Assembly: GCA_958510825.1 (NCBI GenBank)
Contig: OY294051.1
Coordinates: forward strand, 3,224,001 to 3,288,000
Origin: Brachypterus glaber
Taxonomy: Eukaryota; Arthropoda; Insecta; Coleoptera; Kateretidae
Direction of reading: 5' to 3'
Length of the DNA: 64,000 bases
Shown here: one piece after another, positions 33,234 to 44,457 of the stretch
Layout of the letters: each line of letters opens with the position of its first letter
Position numbering within the stretch: the stretch's first letter is position 1
Notes under the pieces: model-generated
Database searches by the model: none
Seen by the model: the letters and a program-made list of their open reading frames with translations, nothing else
What the model was told of the DNA's origin: nothing
Program-made: the position numbers and the translations under genes

Positions 33234-35036
33234 TTAACTTATTGAACTTAAATTTTCGGTTTCAAGGGGGTATAAATAATTCAAAATGGCGTAATAGTGA
33301 ATACTGGCCGCAGCTACGACGAATAAATGCCAAATGGCGTGAGCGAATGGGATCACGCCGTCACATTTGAAAAATATCACGCCTAATATATAGAAAAGCC
33401 CACCTATGGACAGTTCTGTGATTCCTGAAGGCATGTGCTGAAAAAAAGAGAAAACATTTTAATACAAATGAAGCTAAAACGGGTAATCTTTATAAACTAA
33501 TGGTAATGTCTTCAAATACCTAATAATAATAACCCTTTGGGGCATTAGGCCCAGTGGCGGACTGGACACTAAGGGCCTGATCCGGCAAGGCCTTTGGGAG
33601 CGCCGCGAAGCCGTTAAAAGTGAGACGTAAAATGGTCAAAGGGTCCGCGAAACTATTAAAGAGGGTCCGCAAATTTTTCAGCGTACATTTATAAAAAAAT
33701 AAAGCGGACCCTACTAATTCCGTTTTATTCAACTTGGCTTAAGGCTTAAGGGTGCATTATTATTTTTTACGGGCCCTTTTCATTTATTTTACGGGCCTTT
33801 TCTAAATAATAAAGCATGCCCTTCTAATTACCTTTTAATGCGGGCCCTAACTATGCTAGTAAATCATCAAGGGGCCCTTCTAACGATCCAATACATTAAC
33901 GTCTGATAAAAATAGTTGCTAACAAATGTAATATAGTTCGGGTGGGGCCCCGGCCGCCGTTGCTTAAAAATACGTGATACATGCCTTAAAATGACATTTT
34001 AGTAAATGTCCCTTCACAAAGGGGCTCCAAAAATTCGGTTTTTAATTAATAACTCCGGAACCCTTTAACACAAAGCAACTAGATTTTTCCCACATCTTTT
34101 ATGATATGCGAAGAGTAATTTGACTTACCTCAGACAATATTGGCGCTAACGGTCCCAAACCCATGAATAAATAAAAACAGACTTCTAAGGTTTTGTACTT
34201 CTCGTGGAACGTCTGCTGGTACAAAATGCCCAGAAAAGCCAGGATCCAGACGTACCATTTCATGGAGGAAGCCCAGCCCTCCATCGGCAGTTGCTCGATG
34301 GTTAGCCATGGAAAATACGATCCGGCAATGAAAATGTAGATCATACCCCTATCACATCTATGGAGGACATCTTTTAATTGCCTGAAAATGGGGTAAGTTT
34401 TATTATTATACGCTAGTTTCGAATTTAACAAAATCGCCAAAAAACGTCCCAGATAAAAAACTCTTGCATACAAATACATAAAAAAGATACTTGTAATACC
34501 GTAGGATTAACAGTTTTTAAGAAAAATGCATTTAAAGGTAAAATTTCACGTTTGAAGGACCAAAAATGAAACACTCAAATGTTAAAAACCTAATTTTTAA
34601 TGATGCAAAGAAATTCTACATTAAAAACCAAGTTTTTATTTATTTGTACCCTAATATGATATCGATACCTTATTTCTATACTGTTGTATCTCAGTTCAAC
34701 AAATGACCCGCTACGTTATTGAATTGGCCCAGTTTCGAGATAAAACAGTTAAGAACTGAGATATCTCGATATATATCTCGATATAATTACCTATTTTGGT
34801 TGCAATAGAAAACACAGTGGAAGGAAGTGGACACACAGAATAAAAAGATCAGTGTCGACCCATAAACCAAGGCCGACATAAACTGAGCTGCAGTTGTCGA
34901 TCTAGCCAGGAGCTGGATCGACACAAGTAGGCTTGGCAAAATCCATATTCCGTGTGTTATTATGTTGGCAATATGTTCGACAGTTGTCGGACAATATTGT
35001 TCTTTTGGCAGTGCTTTTCTGTTTTTCCATTGTATG
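33234..35036 (-). CDS. MMD: MMD-like PAQR membrane protein (first exon missing)
   Basis: Three minus-strand exons, 34791-35036, 34129-34381 and 33234-33437, join in frame with GT-AG introns and end in TAA. They give 233 residues plus a split first codon. PAQR-family marks are [13 protein letters not shown] (first helix entry), [25 protein letters not shown], and [11 protein letters not shown], whose histidines belong to the presumed metal site. Spacing of hydrophobic segments fits seven helices. The closest match from memory is monocyte-to-macrophage differentiation factor (MMD/PAQR11 or MMD2/PAQR10), a Golgi membrane protein linked to Ras/ERK signalling in vertebrates. Only about ten N-terminal residues are missing, and their exon was not found upstream. 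An intron holds repeat DNA at about 33540-33960. Confidence 0.9.
33540..33960. repeat. Possible hAT-like insertion in MMD intron
   Basis: The segment is richer in G+C than its surroundings. It starts cagtggcggactgg and ends ccggccgccgttg, an imperfect inverted pair in hAT style, and contains several gggccc words. I could not find an 8-bp target duplication, so the boundaries are unsure. Confidence 0.3.
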
Positions 35037-36140
35037 CTGAAACGGGAAAATATGTTGTATTACTCGTTGGAAAATTGCGATTTTATAGCTCAAAATGATC
35101 AACATTTTTCTTCTGGACGGCTAAACGCAATATGACGATTCTTACGTTAAAATTTTTGTCTAAAAACGTATATTCTAGAAATCTTTTTGAACAAAAGATT
35201 TTGCTATGCTGTTTATGAGCAACGCCAATAAAAGCGTCGCTATAGCGTCTTCTTGAAAAACGTATTTTGGACATGTCCGACACACGGATGTGTGGCTATG
35301 GAAAATATTTAAGAAATGTGGGTATTCTCACTTCACGCTCGCTTATGACGTAAATAAAAAAAGTGCGAGTGATACCTCCCCCTTTCGTCGTAGCTATTCA
35401 CCCGTGTGGAGAACTATACTAACCTTTTAAACTGTTTAAAATTAAAAGTGTTCTTTAAAAAAATTAAGTTTGGCTTCGAAATAGTGCTGCTTATCATACC
35501 TAGAAAAAAAAAACAAAAAAAAAATATAAACCTTTTTTTTATTATTAAACATAAAGTTACAAAAAAATATATTAAAAATAAAATAGAGTTAACTCTTTCA
35601 GGGGCAGAATTTTTTGATGTAAAAATCCCCAAGTGTGCCCAAAATTAAAATACCCAAGCTTGTTCTTTATGTAAAAAGGTTTGTTGTAATTTAATTTTAA
35701 TGCTAATAATAATTTTAAAAAATAGTGGTTAAAATTTTGTAAAAAGTCGCGCACTTTGACAGTTTTGTACTGCAATGGCATTTTTAAATCTTAAAAGCTT
35801 TGATTGTCCGAAGTTTAGTTAAAAACGTCAAATATTTCTTTTCTCACTACCAATTAGGTAAGTTGACAGTAATGGAAAGTACTATATCGAGCACACTTAG
35901 TGATAGATTAAATCAATACAAACAAAACTAAAGACAGAAAAAAAAAACGATTTACCGCACAAGGACACTAATTGTGTGTACAATTACCGCAGGGGTACGT
36001 CTAGACACAAGTATATTATTTCTAATTTTATAGAGTGATACCATAAAAAATGATTTCTTGAATTGTCACACATATAAATGTCAAAAATATTATTAATAAA
36101 ATCAGATTGTAACTCCTTGGTAGTAAGAAAAACGTAATGC

Positions 36141-36252
36141 GCTACTCGTAGGTGTTCTGTTCTGTCTTCGGTCGTGTTTATGGACCTCAGCTCCGCTTCG
36201 GTCCACAAAATACGACCTCGCACAGAAAAATTCACTTACCTCTACTAGGAGC
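36141..36252. repeat. Foldback hairpin with GC-rich tip
   Basis: ggtcgtgtttatggacc pairs with ggtccacaaaatacgacc across a ctccgcttc tip. Weaker pairing extends outward to gcgctactcgtag and ctactaggagcgc. Confidence 0.65.
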
Positions 36253-38146
36253 GCAAATAACTATCACAAGTTCTAAATCTAGTTCTAAAATTTTTCGGGG
36301 TCACTTTCGGCATTTTTTGGGAGCCCCAAACCAAAAACTCTTCGGGATCCCGAATTTCGAGATCGAATTCCCTAATGGAAAAACACTTTCTTCTAGAATA
36401 ATGTTTTTTTTTATTCAAAAAAAAACTGCACAGATGCAAAAGAGGAAAAAGCTTGTTTTTTTTTCTACCAGCTTGTACTTTTTTGCAATAGTTTTAAAAA
36501 AATACGCACTAGTGCGGAAAAGTAAATATTCCTGAGCGTCGTTAACTTTAAGCTTATTTATAAATAAGCTTATTATAATTATTATTATTTAATTCATTCA
36601 AATTTATAAATATTATTGATTAAACAAAAATTGTTAAAATTAGTTTAAAATACATGATTTGTGTTTCAGCATAATTTTTATTGTCTGATTGTAGCTTGTT
36701 AATATTCGCAGCTTGTAAAAAGAATTTCTAACTCCCTGCGGAAAGTATCTTTTCCGCACTTGTTAGAAAAATAAATAGTGTATAAAAATGTATTTATTTC
36801 TTACTAGGAATTTTGTATTTCATTTTTGCGTCGGTAGTAGTCAAAGGGAATGTGCCTGTTGCCGAAAATATACTACTGAAGTTAATATCTACATTTGTAT
36901 ATAATTACCAGTAGTCGTCGTAAACTCAGTTATGACTCATCAACGTTGAAAATTAACACAAACATAGGCTTACGGAATAATTTTGCCGAATTGTGGGGGA
37001 AATTTTTATAAAGGTCACTAAATCGAAACATTTGACGACTAATTTGTTACACACAACAATATTGACTATACATATTAACTATACATATGTATATATATAT
37101 ATATATATCGGTGTTTTTCAAAGAAAAAACCTATATTCGATTTTTATCTTTTAAGAATACGAATGTTTTTAATTTTTATTTATCGATAACTTTTTTCCCA
37201 CCTTACTCGTTTAAATGGAATCATTAAAAAAAATCAAGATGAAAAGAAATAAAAATATAAATATTTAAAACCTCGCGTCAACGCTAAAGTCGACGCGGCG
37301 CCTATGCGAGTACTGGAAATTCACCGAGTATTGATAATTATATTATATAAATGGTTTTAACTCTCCGTTTTTTTGAGAAAGGAAGAGTATTATTAAAAAT
37401 AATTTTTAGAGATATTCTTATTAACCATTTTGCTTTTGATAATTTTGTACAACAAATTAACTGTCATTTTACGTTTTACAAATAATTTTAAGAAAATGTT
37501 TTTAAAATGTGGAAGTTTGTTTAAAATTTTACATTACTTATTTTCATCTTCGTCAAAATTGATTGTAAAAAACTGGAAGTTATCATATAAAATTAAATGA
37601 ACATCAAGGATTTAGAAAGCTCTCCCAGATTTATCAGAAATGAAGAAAAGAATAGACCAGTTTGGCGGAAATTTTAAATGGCACTTGTCTTGTCAAAATT
37701 AATGGAGAGCCCCTAGCACAAGTTTTGTAACTTATTTGGGGCTCTCCATGCTTTTGTAGAATAACATACAAGAAATAAATAAATAAATAAATAATAAATA
37801 AACTTGTGCTGGTTAAAATGATATTTTTTGAATAAAATTATTAACCAGTATAGTGGTATAATATACTTTTTCCCAAAATTTTGGGATCCCGAATTTTGGG
37901 ATTGTAGTCCCTGCCTAGTCTTTGCTGAAAAGAGCATACTGCGTAATTTGAAGCATACTTTCCGGGCTTGTTATTTATATATTTCTATAATTGCCTTTTT
38001 TTGTGATAAGTTAAATGCGATAACTAAGTACCATACTAGGTAATTATCGTTTAAGAATAACACTAGTTAACTAAATTTACAAATATTGGGGTCTTGTGGC
38101 CCACTCCCTAATTTTTTATAATAATATTTTAAATTTTTTTCACTTC

Positions 38147-38245
38147 TCGTCAACCGAAGTGACTTCGGACACTTTGTGCCCACGTGCTTTGGTTAAAGGT
38201 GTCCGAAGTCACCTATACCGTCCGAAGTTACCTCGTTTGACGGTA
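38147..38245. mobile_element. MITE, TIR CGTCAACTGAGGTAACTTCG, short copy
   Basis: cgtcaaccgaagtgacttcg at the left end is the inverse of the right end cgaagttacctcgtttgacg. It is the same family as 56822-57010, with a shorter interior. Confidence 0.7.
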
Positions 38246-39219
38246 CTTAAGATTTCACATTTGTCCCCTTCAAATATATATTTTTCATTGCTTCTCACCT
38301 ATATCTAGCTAAAATAAATTATATATTGATGAAATATGGCTTTCCTACGATCCTATATGAAAATGACATTTAGCTCACTCTTTTGTTCTTTAGAAAACGC
38401 CTTACATCACACTAGTTTTATATTTTTATATCACCCTAGTGTGATATTTATGTATGTAGCAAGCTTATAGGCAACTCATTAAACAGCTACTATAATAATA
38501 TATTGTATTAAATATAAAACCAAGAAAACTAAAGGTAAATAAAAATCATATTTCCTGTTTGATATTATATCTATAACGTAACGATTAGGGGCCGGACTTT
38601 TGATATTCATGTTTTTAAAAATTTTAAATTTTGCGAGCCCCCGGGGGCCCCGGTAAATGAATACCAATAACTGCAGTTATCTCATCACATCTCATGAGAT
38701 ACCCTTCTACCTATTAGTGGGGGTTGTTCTAAAATTATTTCACGCTAAATTCGCATACATAATACTTCCGCATATAAAATATTATTTTTAATTTGTGCTA
38801 ATGCAATTGTGTTCTATTCTAAACATATTTTTTGAATTTCAAAATATTTGAATATTTAATTTTCCTATAAATATATTACCTTTTAACTGTATGTTCGACT
38901 ATAGTCGAACATATAGGAAAAAATTTAATTTTTTTTTCGTAAATTTTTTTGTAATTTTTTTAAAGTCCAAAATGATCAAAATTTGCGTTACGTAATACTT
39001 AAACGTTCCCTTAGAAGAAAATAAAAAATATAATAGTATCTTTTTTACTTTTTTTATGATAAATTAAACATCTGCAAGCATCTTATTAAAAAAAAATATT
39101 GGCACTAATTTGAAATGCCATAAAATGGGAAGTTAACAATTATTAAAGTTTCAAAGTCTGTATCTCCAAAACGTTATATTCTAACAAAAAACTGTATATA
39201 CATTTTTTATAGGGCTTAA

Positions 39220-39605
39220 AAAGATATTTTATTTGAAATATCATTTTTTTTAATGGCTAATAAATGAGTTATGCTAAGAACACATTTAACTGCTTCAAAC
39301 GCCAATATCTCGAACCCAATATTTTTTTGGAAAAAAATGTTTATAGAATTTTTTAAGCAGTTTAAAACAGTCTTTTATTTAAACGCTTAATTAATAAAAT
39401 CAAATGATAATAAACTCAATTATAAAAAACGCTAAATATTAGAGTTTTACCCGCATTCTTACCCCCTTACTCCCAATTGTTTAACCCCCCAAAATCTAAT
39501 CAGCTCTTCGAAATATGACAATGTAAAAAAATGGTCAAAAATTTGGACTTGTCGATGATGATTTCAATACATCCGCACTCTTAGTACTAAGTGCCGATGT
39601 AAATA
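39220..39605. repeat. Dispersed repeat shared with SLMAP intron 6
   Basis: It matches 50655-51172 in order: 'aatatctcgaa', 'ttacccccttac', 'caaaatctaatcagctcttc' and 'caatacatccgcactcttag', ending 'taagtgccgatgtaaa'. Confidence 0.7.
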
Positions 39606-40389
39606 AATATTTTTTAGGTTTTTTAAAAGAAACAATTATCTAAATTTTGCATGCATAAGTTTTACTGAAACATACCAAAAAAAAAAACAGACAAACAAAA
39701 AAACACGCCTGTGCAGGTGCCAATTTTAGACGACCAAAGGTTTTGACATAACACAGACTGAAGGAACAGAATTATGCGCAAACTGATAGTTTGAATATGC
39801 GCAAAGTGAAATGTTTGTATAGGGTAGCGATGCCAGAAGTATGGGCTTAAAATGCACAGTGGGGCGAAATTTATTTGCGCTGGACAACATTCACCTTAAA
39901 ACGTATGTTTTAAGCAAAGAACTTTTACCTCAGGAAGTAATTTCAGACCAATGTTTATGAAGGTGTCATCTTTTTGTTTGTTTATTTACTAACAGAAACG
40001 CGATACAGATTTGTGGTGTAAAATGTAGATGTCGCTAGTCGACTTTCAGGCTACCTAGTAGCGATGTTGCGTAGTTTCCACCTTATCATGAATTCAAATC
40101 ATTATACTTAAATTAAAAATGTAAAAAACTTTATTGTGTATACTATAATTATGTTTAATAATATAGTATATTTAAATCTATTAAAATTAAGCTACTAGTT
40201 CATATAAAACTCATACAGAACTCATGTTTCTTAAAGTTTACAATAAAATATCCAAAGTATATGTTTCCAATCGGCAACACTGTACCCCTGTTAGTCATTT
40301 TACGACATTAGACTGTGAGTTTACACATTCTTTCTTTCTCTTTACGCGTACTAAGTGTAAACGATAGTCTCTCCCCACCAGCCCCTCAC

Positions 40390-40475
40390 CGAAGTTGGTT
40401 CACGCTTCAAACAAAGCATACGGTAGATTTCATCATGTTCCTTCTTGAGGTAAAAGTTCTTTGGTTTTAAGATAT
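40390..40475 (-). CDS. Candidate orphan exon
   Basis: On the minus strand a long pyrimidine tract and ctctctag precede an 86-base open stretch reading ILKPKNFYLKKEHDEIYRML and then CLKREPTS, followed by GTGAGG. Codon use looks like real coding sequence. I do not recognise the protein and found no partner exons. It could be an exon of an unseen gene, an MMD 5' variant or a fossil fragment. Confidence 0.35.
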
Positions 40476-40837
40476 CTAGAGAGGAATTGAAAAAATAAAG
40501 AAAAAAAAAACAATTGCAAAAAAAGGTCAAAATACTTTCCAAAAAAAAAGTGAAAAGAAAATCGCTAAAAAAACTCCACCCCCCCCCCATACTTTAAGTA
40601 TTGAACTGCTTAAGATATTAACTAAAAATTTCGACCACTTAAATAACATAATCCAAATATTTTTTGGTGTTTATTTGATGTTTTTAGGGAGCAGAATGGG
40701 TGCAGGGGAGCAAAGGGGCGATTTTTTATTTTTTAATGGAAATGGGTCGTGTGATATATATCATTTTATATAGAGTTTCAGAATTACGTCCAGTAAAATT
40801 CAATTTATTCCCACTGTGCGATGCCTAGCAAACATGC

Positions 40838-41047
40838 ATTACTTTGATCTGGGAGCCCTAATAATCAATACACGCGGATTTATAAAAGGATTTGCAAATG
40901 CGCAATCCAAATATATTATTTTTAGTTGGACCAGTTATGCAGAAAGGTACTAACCCATATATCAATATGGACAACCTACTTAAGGAACTGTTTAACGATT
41001 ACGCAACGGTAAATTTTGCCTTACAAGATTACAGAAAGAAAACCTAA
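40838..41047 (+). other. Short coding-like island
   Basis: A plus-strand frame from ATG 40899 reads MRNPNILFLVGPVMQKGTNP, then YINMDNLLKELFNDYATV, and stops at 41047. The overlapping +2 frame upstream is also open (FDLGALIINTRGFIKGF). This suggests a frameshifted gene fragment, perhaps from a transposon. I do not recognise it. Confidence 0.3.
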
Positions 41048-41263
41048 AAGAAACCCTTAAAGAAATAATCCTAATAATTTTTACAAAATACTGTTGCTAA
41101 CTAAAAAATACTTTCCCACGCATCTATTTTTCAAAAAAGATTTAACTATTTAATTTTATATAAAAAAAAATAATAAAAAGTTGTATGCAAGGACAGAAAT
41201 TTTTAATTTTAAACAAAATTATAAAAATATTAATTTATTATTCCATCAATCTATTTACTAATC

Positions 41264-41324
41264 ATTGTACAGAGTGATATTGATAGACTGACAGTTTCGG
41301 GCTGCTGGCCCTCTTCAGTACCAT
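41264..41324 (-). ncRNA. Hammerhead ribozyme, type I (minus strand)
   Basis: The minus strand gives stem I strand UGGUA, core CUGAAGA (41312-41318), stem II GGGC/GCCC with loop CAGCA, GAAA, a very short stem III (CU/AG with loop GUC), then U and C before the predicted cleavage at 41286/41285. Stem I closes with UAUCA, including one G-U pair. All invariant core bases are present. Confidence 0.7.
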
Positions 41325-41636
41325 GAGTCAGTCTACCAATATCACTCTGTACGATGATTAGAAAATAGATTGATGGAATAATAAATTAATATTTTTATAA
41401 TTTTGTTTAAAATCAAAAATTTCTGTCCTTGATAATTCTACGCCTAACCACTCGTTAGTGGTACTATGTGCTTGAGACACACAAGTCTTCAACTTGCTAC
41501 CATTCAAAGTCTCCAGACTAGGAGAGGTATGAGTAGTTGTCTACATCTAGCAATAGATGGCGCACAAGACTACATCAATCTAATGGCTATATTCCTTTTG
41601 CGAATAAAGTCTAAAACCGTTTTCTTAATCAGCGTG

Positions 41637-41703
41637 CAGAGTTGACTCTTGGTACTGAAGAGGGCCAGCAGCCCGAAACTGTCAGTCTACCAACATCACT
41701 CTG
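41637..41703 (+). ncRNA. Hammerhead ribozyme, type I (plus strand)
   Basis: In order: outer stem I CAGAGU (41637-41642), inner stem I UUGGUA (41649-41654), CUGAAGA (41655-41661), stem II GGGC/GCCC with loop CAGCA, GAAA (41675-41678), stem III CU/AG with loop GUC, U then C (41687, cleavage), inner stem I UACCAA (41688-41693), outer stem I ACUCUG (41698-41703). Both stem I helices pair perfectly around an internal loop, the place where tertiary contacts with loop II form in active type I ribozymes. Confidence 0.78.
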
Positions 41704-41750
41704 TACGATGATTAGAAAATAGATTGATGGAATAATAAATTGTATGCAAG

Positions 41751-43437
41751 AATTAAGTTTTTTCCCACACTGGTTTTGATCAAAAATATTGTTTCAATTT
41801 GAAGTCTTTAGCTTTGATCGTTTTAAATCACCAGTTTTAACTGTAAAATTTTTCACTATACTTCATTTAAAAATTCAAAAAAAGTAACGAAAAAAATAAA
41901 TAATTTTTCGAAAAAAAAAATGTTCAACAATTTTTTTTTGTTCTTGCAACAAAAATAAACAGATAAAACAAGCAAGATGGATGGCAATGTTTTTAAATCT
42001 CACAAAAAAATTACTTTTTATTTAAAAAATAAATAAAATTTGCAAAATTTGTAGTATAGTATTTAATACTATTTGCTTACCTTAAGTGTATACTTAGACA
42101 CCTATTCACTGAATAAATAAAAACTATTTATCTATTTAAAAAAAGCACTTTTAAATTAGCACTTTATTGGTTTGTAGAATTTTATTGAATAAACTGCTAT
42201 CTAAGGCTTCTAGCTATAGCACTTATTTCATAACTAGTATAAGATTAGGAATGTTTTTATATGAAACAAGCCGTGAAGATATGTAATGCTACGCATTCCA
42301 TTATATACTATTCACAGTAAATGGTATAATGTATAATATTCCCAATTACTTAAAAAAAATAAACAAAAAAATACAATTTTTTAAAAAAAGATCTTTTTTA
42401 AAAAACAAAAAAAAATGTAAAGGGAACATTCAAGTATTACGTAAATTTTGTTCATTTTGGACCCCCCCCCCTGTAACGCTATTTTCCTATACCGTTAACA
42501 TGGGCGTAACACTTCAAAATGACTCCCCCCCTAGGAGCGTTACGTAATACTTGAACGTTTCCAAAAAAGAAAAAAAACAATTTTTTTTCAATTTTTTTTT
42601 AATTCTTTTTACGAAAAACGAAAAAAATTTGAAAAAATTAATTAATAGTTTTATTTAAAAAAAAGTTAACTATTTTGTTTTTGGGGGATTTATTTTCAAA
42701 AAATAATAGGGATCTTTGTCTCATAGAACTTGATTTTTCCTAAAAATTTCAAGTCGATAGGACAATTCGTTCCTGAGTTATCGTCAACACAAAATTCGTG
42801 ACATCGGACGGACAGACGGACATTTTCATAGTTTCTTATTTTTGCATGAAACACATTTGTATCCAAGAACTTTTTGTCTAGGACTTTTTTTAGCGATTTT
42901 GGGAAATTCAAAACTATAGCTTTATTATTATTTTATTATAATGTATAATACTATTCTAGTTATACGCGCTGTGAATAGTATAATAATATAGTACAAAGTA
43001 CTGAATGATATAGGGGGCATGGGGGCAAATATGGCAGGTAGAACATTATTTATTACTACTGGGAATAAAACAATACTTATAGTCCATATAAAAAAAAATC
43101 AAAAATAAAAAAGGCAAAAAAAAATAAAAATGTAGCTTTTGCTATATAAAATCCAACACATTTTTTTGTTCTTTAATTTTAATAAATCCCAAATATCCCA
43201 ACAAAAATCTCGAAAATCTCGCTGGAGTTGGTTCCAAAAAATATTTGGATTTTAAACTTAAAACTTTAATCTTTTATGACAAAAAGGTTTTAATAAATAA
43301 AAAAAAATCATAGTAAAAAATAGGTACTAATTTTTTAAAAAGGATATATATGGTTTTCTTGAATTTTATTAATAATTCTTGTGCTGTAAAAATACAAAAC
43401 AAAAATGAAATTCACCCATAAGGTTATTTATTTAAAA
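41751..43437. other. AT-rich intergenic DNA with repeats
   Basis: No gene is visible. A MITE lies at 42422-42562 and a dispersed repeat with 'caagtcgataggacaattcg' and 'gacggacagacgga' at about 42700-42910. Confidence 0.5.
42422..42562. mobile_element. MITE, TIR GGGAACGTTCAAGTATTACG, copy 1
   Basis: The left end gggaacattcaagtattacg is inverted at the right end cgtaatacttgaacgtttcc. The same family gives the large palindrome at 59793-60018, and a solitary end lies near 38985. Confidence 0.78.
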
Positions 43438-43443
43438 TTTTAT
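43438..43443 (-). terminator. Likely poly(A) signal of PRKRIP1
   Basis: AATAAA on the minus strand only 23 bases after the stop codon. Another candidate lies slightly further downstream. Confidence 0.45.
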
Positions 43444-43465
43444 TCTATAATCTTAATTTTTAAAG

Positions 43466-44457
43466 TTATTTATTTTCATCATTTTTACTTGATAGCTCTG
43501 TATTTGCATCATTTTTAGTTTGACTATCTGTATTTTTGTCATTTTTCTCAGATTTTTTATTATTTTCAACATTTGTCAATTCTGTATTTTCATAATTTGA
43601 GAGCTCTGTAATTTCATCATTTTTAATTGATAATTCTATTTGTGCATCATTTTCCTCTGGCTGTTTTGTATTTTCATCATTCTTATTTGAAAATTCTGTA
43701 TTTTTATCATTTTTATTTGATGATTCTGTTTTTTCATCATTTTTATTTGACCTTTTTGTTTGTTCATCATTTTTCTCTGACTGTTTTGTATTTTCATCAT
43801 TCTTATTTGATAATTCTGTATTTTCATCACCATCACTTTCACTTAGCTCCTCCGATGATGACGATTCTTTTACAGGTTTATTTGGTTTGTTCTTTTTCCC
43901 ACCTTTTTTCTTTTTTAATCTTTTCGCTCGTTTTTTTGCCGTTCTTTCTTCCATTTTTCGTTTGTTTTCTTCTAATTTTTCATGGTAATCGTCTTCTTCC
44001 TGTTCCTGTAAAATTTACATAGTTTTATTAGGGAAAGTTTGTCAAAAAATATTTTTTTTTTGGAAAATAGCCAGGTTCAGAAATAATATATTCAAATAAT
44101 TGAGTATTTACCTTTTCTGCTTTTTCCTTCATAAATTTTTGTCTGGCATACTCCTTTCGTCTTAGATGTCTGTAAACATGGAACTCTCCAGAACCCGCTC
44201 CTGCACTGGAGCCCATCACATTCCTGACGAAATCTGGAACATTTGGAGAGCCTTTGTCTTTCGGTTTGACTGGGATAAGCACTGGTTTATCCTAATATGC
44301 GAAAAAATTAAAATTTGTTTAAATTTTTTAGGTTATGTTTACATACCAAGTTTTTCATCAATTTTTCTAGTTTCATACGTTGTAAATCGGTGGAGTTTTT
44401 AATCACTATTGGTTTTTTATCTTCCTTTTCATCTTTATCACTATTTTTTGAACTCAT
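43466..44457 (-). CDS. PRKRIP1: PRKR-interacting protein 1 homolog
   Basis: Three minus-strand exons, 44347-44457, 44112-44291 and 43466-44005, join in phase 0 with GT-AG introns and encode 276 residues. The start ATG (44455-44457) is the first in exon 1. The LKLERLMKNP-like segment ([14 protein letters not shown]) and the family signature [20 protein letters not shown] (residues 62-81) identify PRKRIP1, a nuclear double-stranded-RNA-binding protein and a component of catalytic spliceosomes. A coiled, Lys/Glu-rich helix follows ([20 protein letters not shown]). The last 110 or so residues form a low-complexity tail built from NKNDENTE/KQ-type repeats, absent from the roughly 184-residue vertebrate protein. 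The gene is divergent from SLMAP. Confidence 0.92.
43480..43830 (-). repeat. In-frame minisatellite coding the PRKRIP1 tail
   Basis: Plus-strand words 'ttttcatcattcttatttga' and 'gattctgttttttcatcatt' recur about every 40-60 bases. The translation repeats KNDENTE-like units. Unit boundaries are imprecise. Confidence 0.7.

Larger units (their letters stand above)
35037..40380. other. Intergenic DNA with repeats
   Basis: The first exon of the MMD-like gene probably lies here, but I could not identify it. Present are a foldback at 36141-36252, an (AT)n run near 37087, a hairpin at 37701-37748 (ggagagcccc with ggggctctcc), a MITE at 38147-38245, a perfect 24-bp palindrome at 38890-38913, and a dispersed repeat at 39220-39605. 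Confidence 0.45.
41181..41750 (+). mobile_element. Hammerhead-ribozyme retroelement (retrozyme-like)
   Basis: An insertion of 548 bp (41192-41739) is bounded by the 11-bp direct repeat ttgtatgcaag (41181-41191 and 41740-41750). It holds two hammerhead ribozymes in opposite orientation. Inverted arms of 105 bp (41188-41292 and 41327-41431) surround the minus-strand one. On the plus strand the sequence after the predicted cleavage point at 41687 also occurs after 41333, which defines a repeat unit of 354 bp. No protein is encoded. Unit length, type I ribozyme and TSD of about 11 bp agree with metazoan retrozymes, which are thought to depend on Penelope-like elements. The inverted left end may come from template switching or twin priming. 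Confidence 0.75.

Noticed and set aside
35083..35283. Minus-strand frame upstream of the MMD exons as its first exon
   Set aside because: The frame has no donor giving the required phase into the exon at 35036, and its sequence does not resemble the MMD N-terminus.
36152..36535. 127-codon plus-strand frame
   Set aside because: It crosses the foldback hairpin at 36141-36252 and has no recognisable domain or splice context.
43627..44022. Hydrophobic plus-strand frame opposite PRKRIP1
   Set aside because: It is the complement of the Asn/Lys/Glu repeat. The PRKRIP1 strand has matching splice sites and a known family signature.
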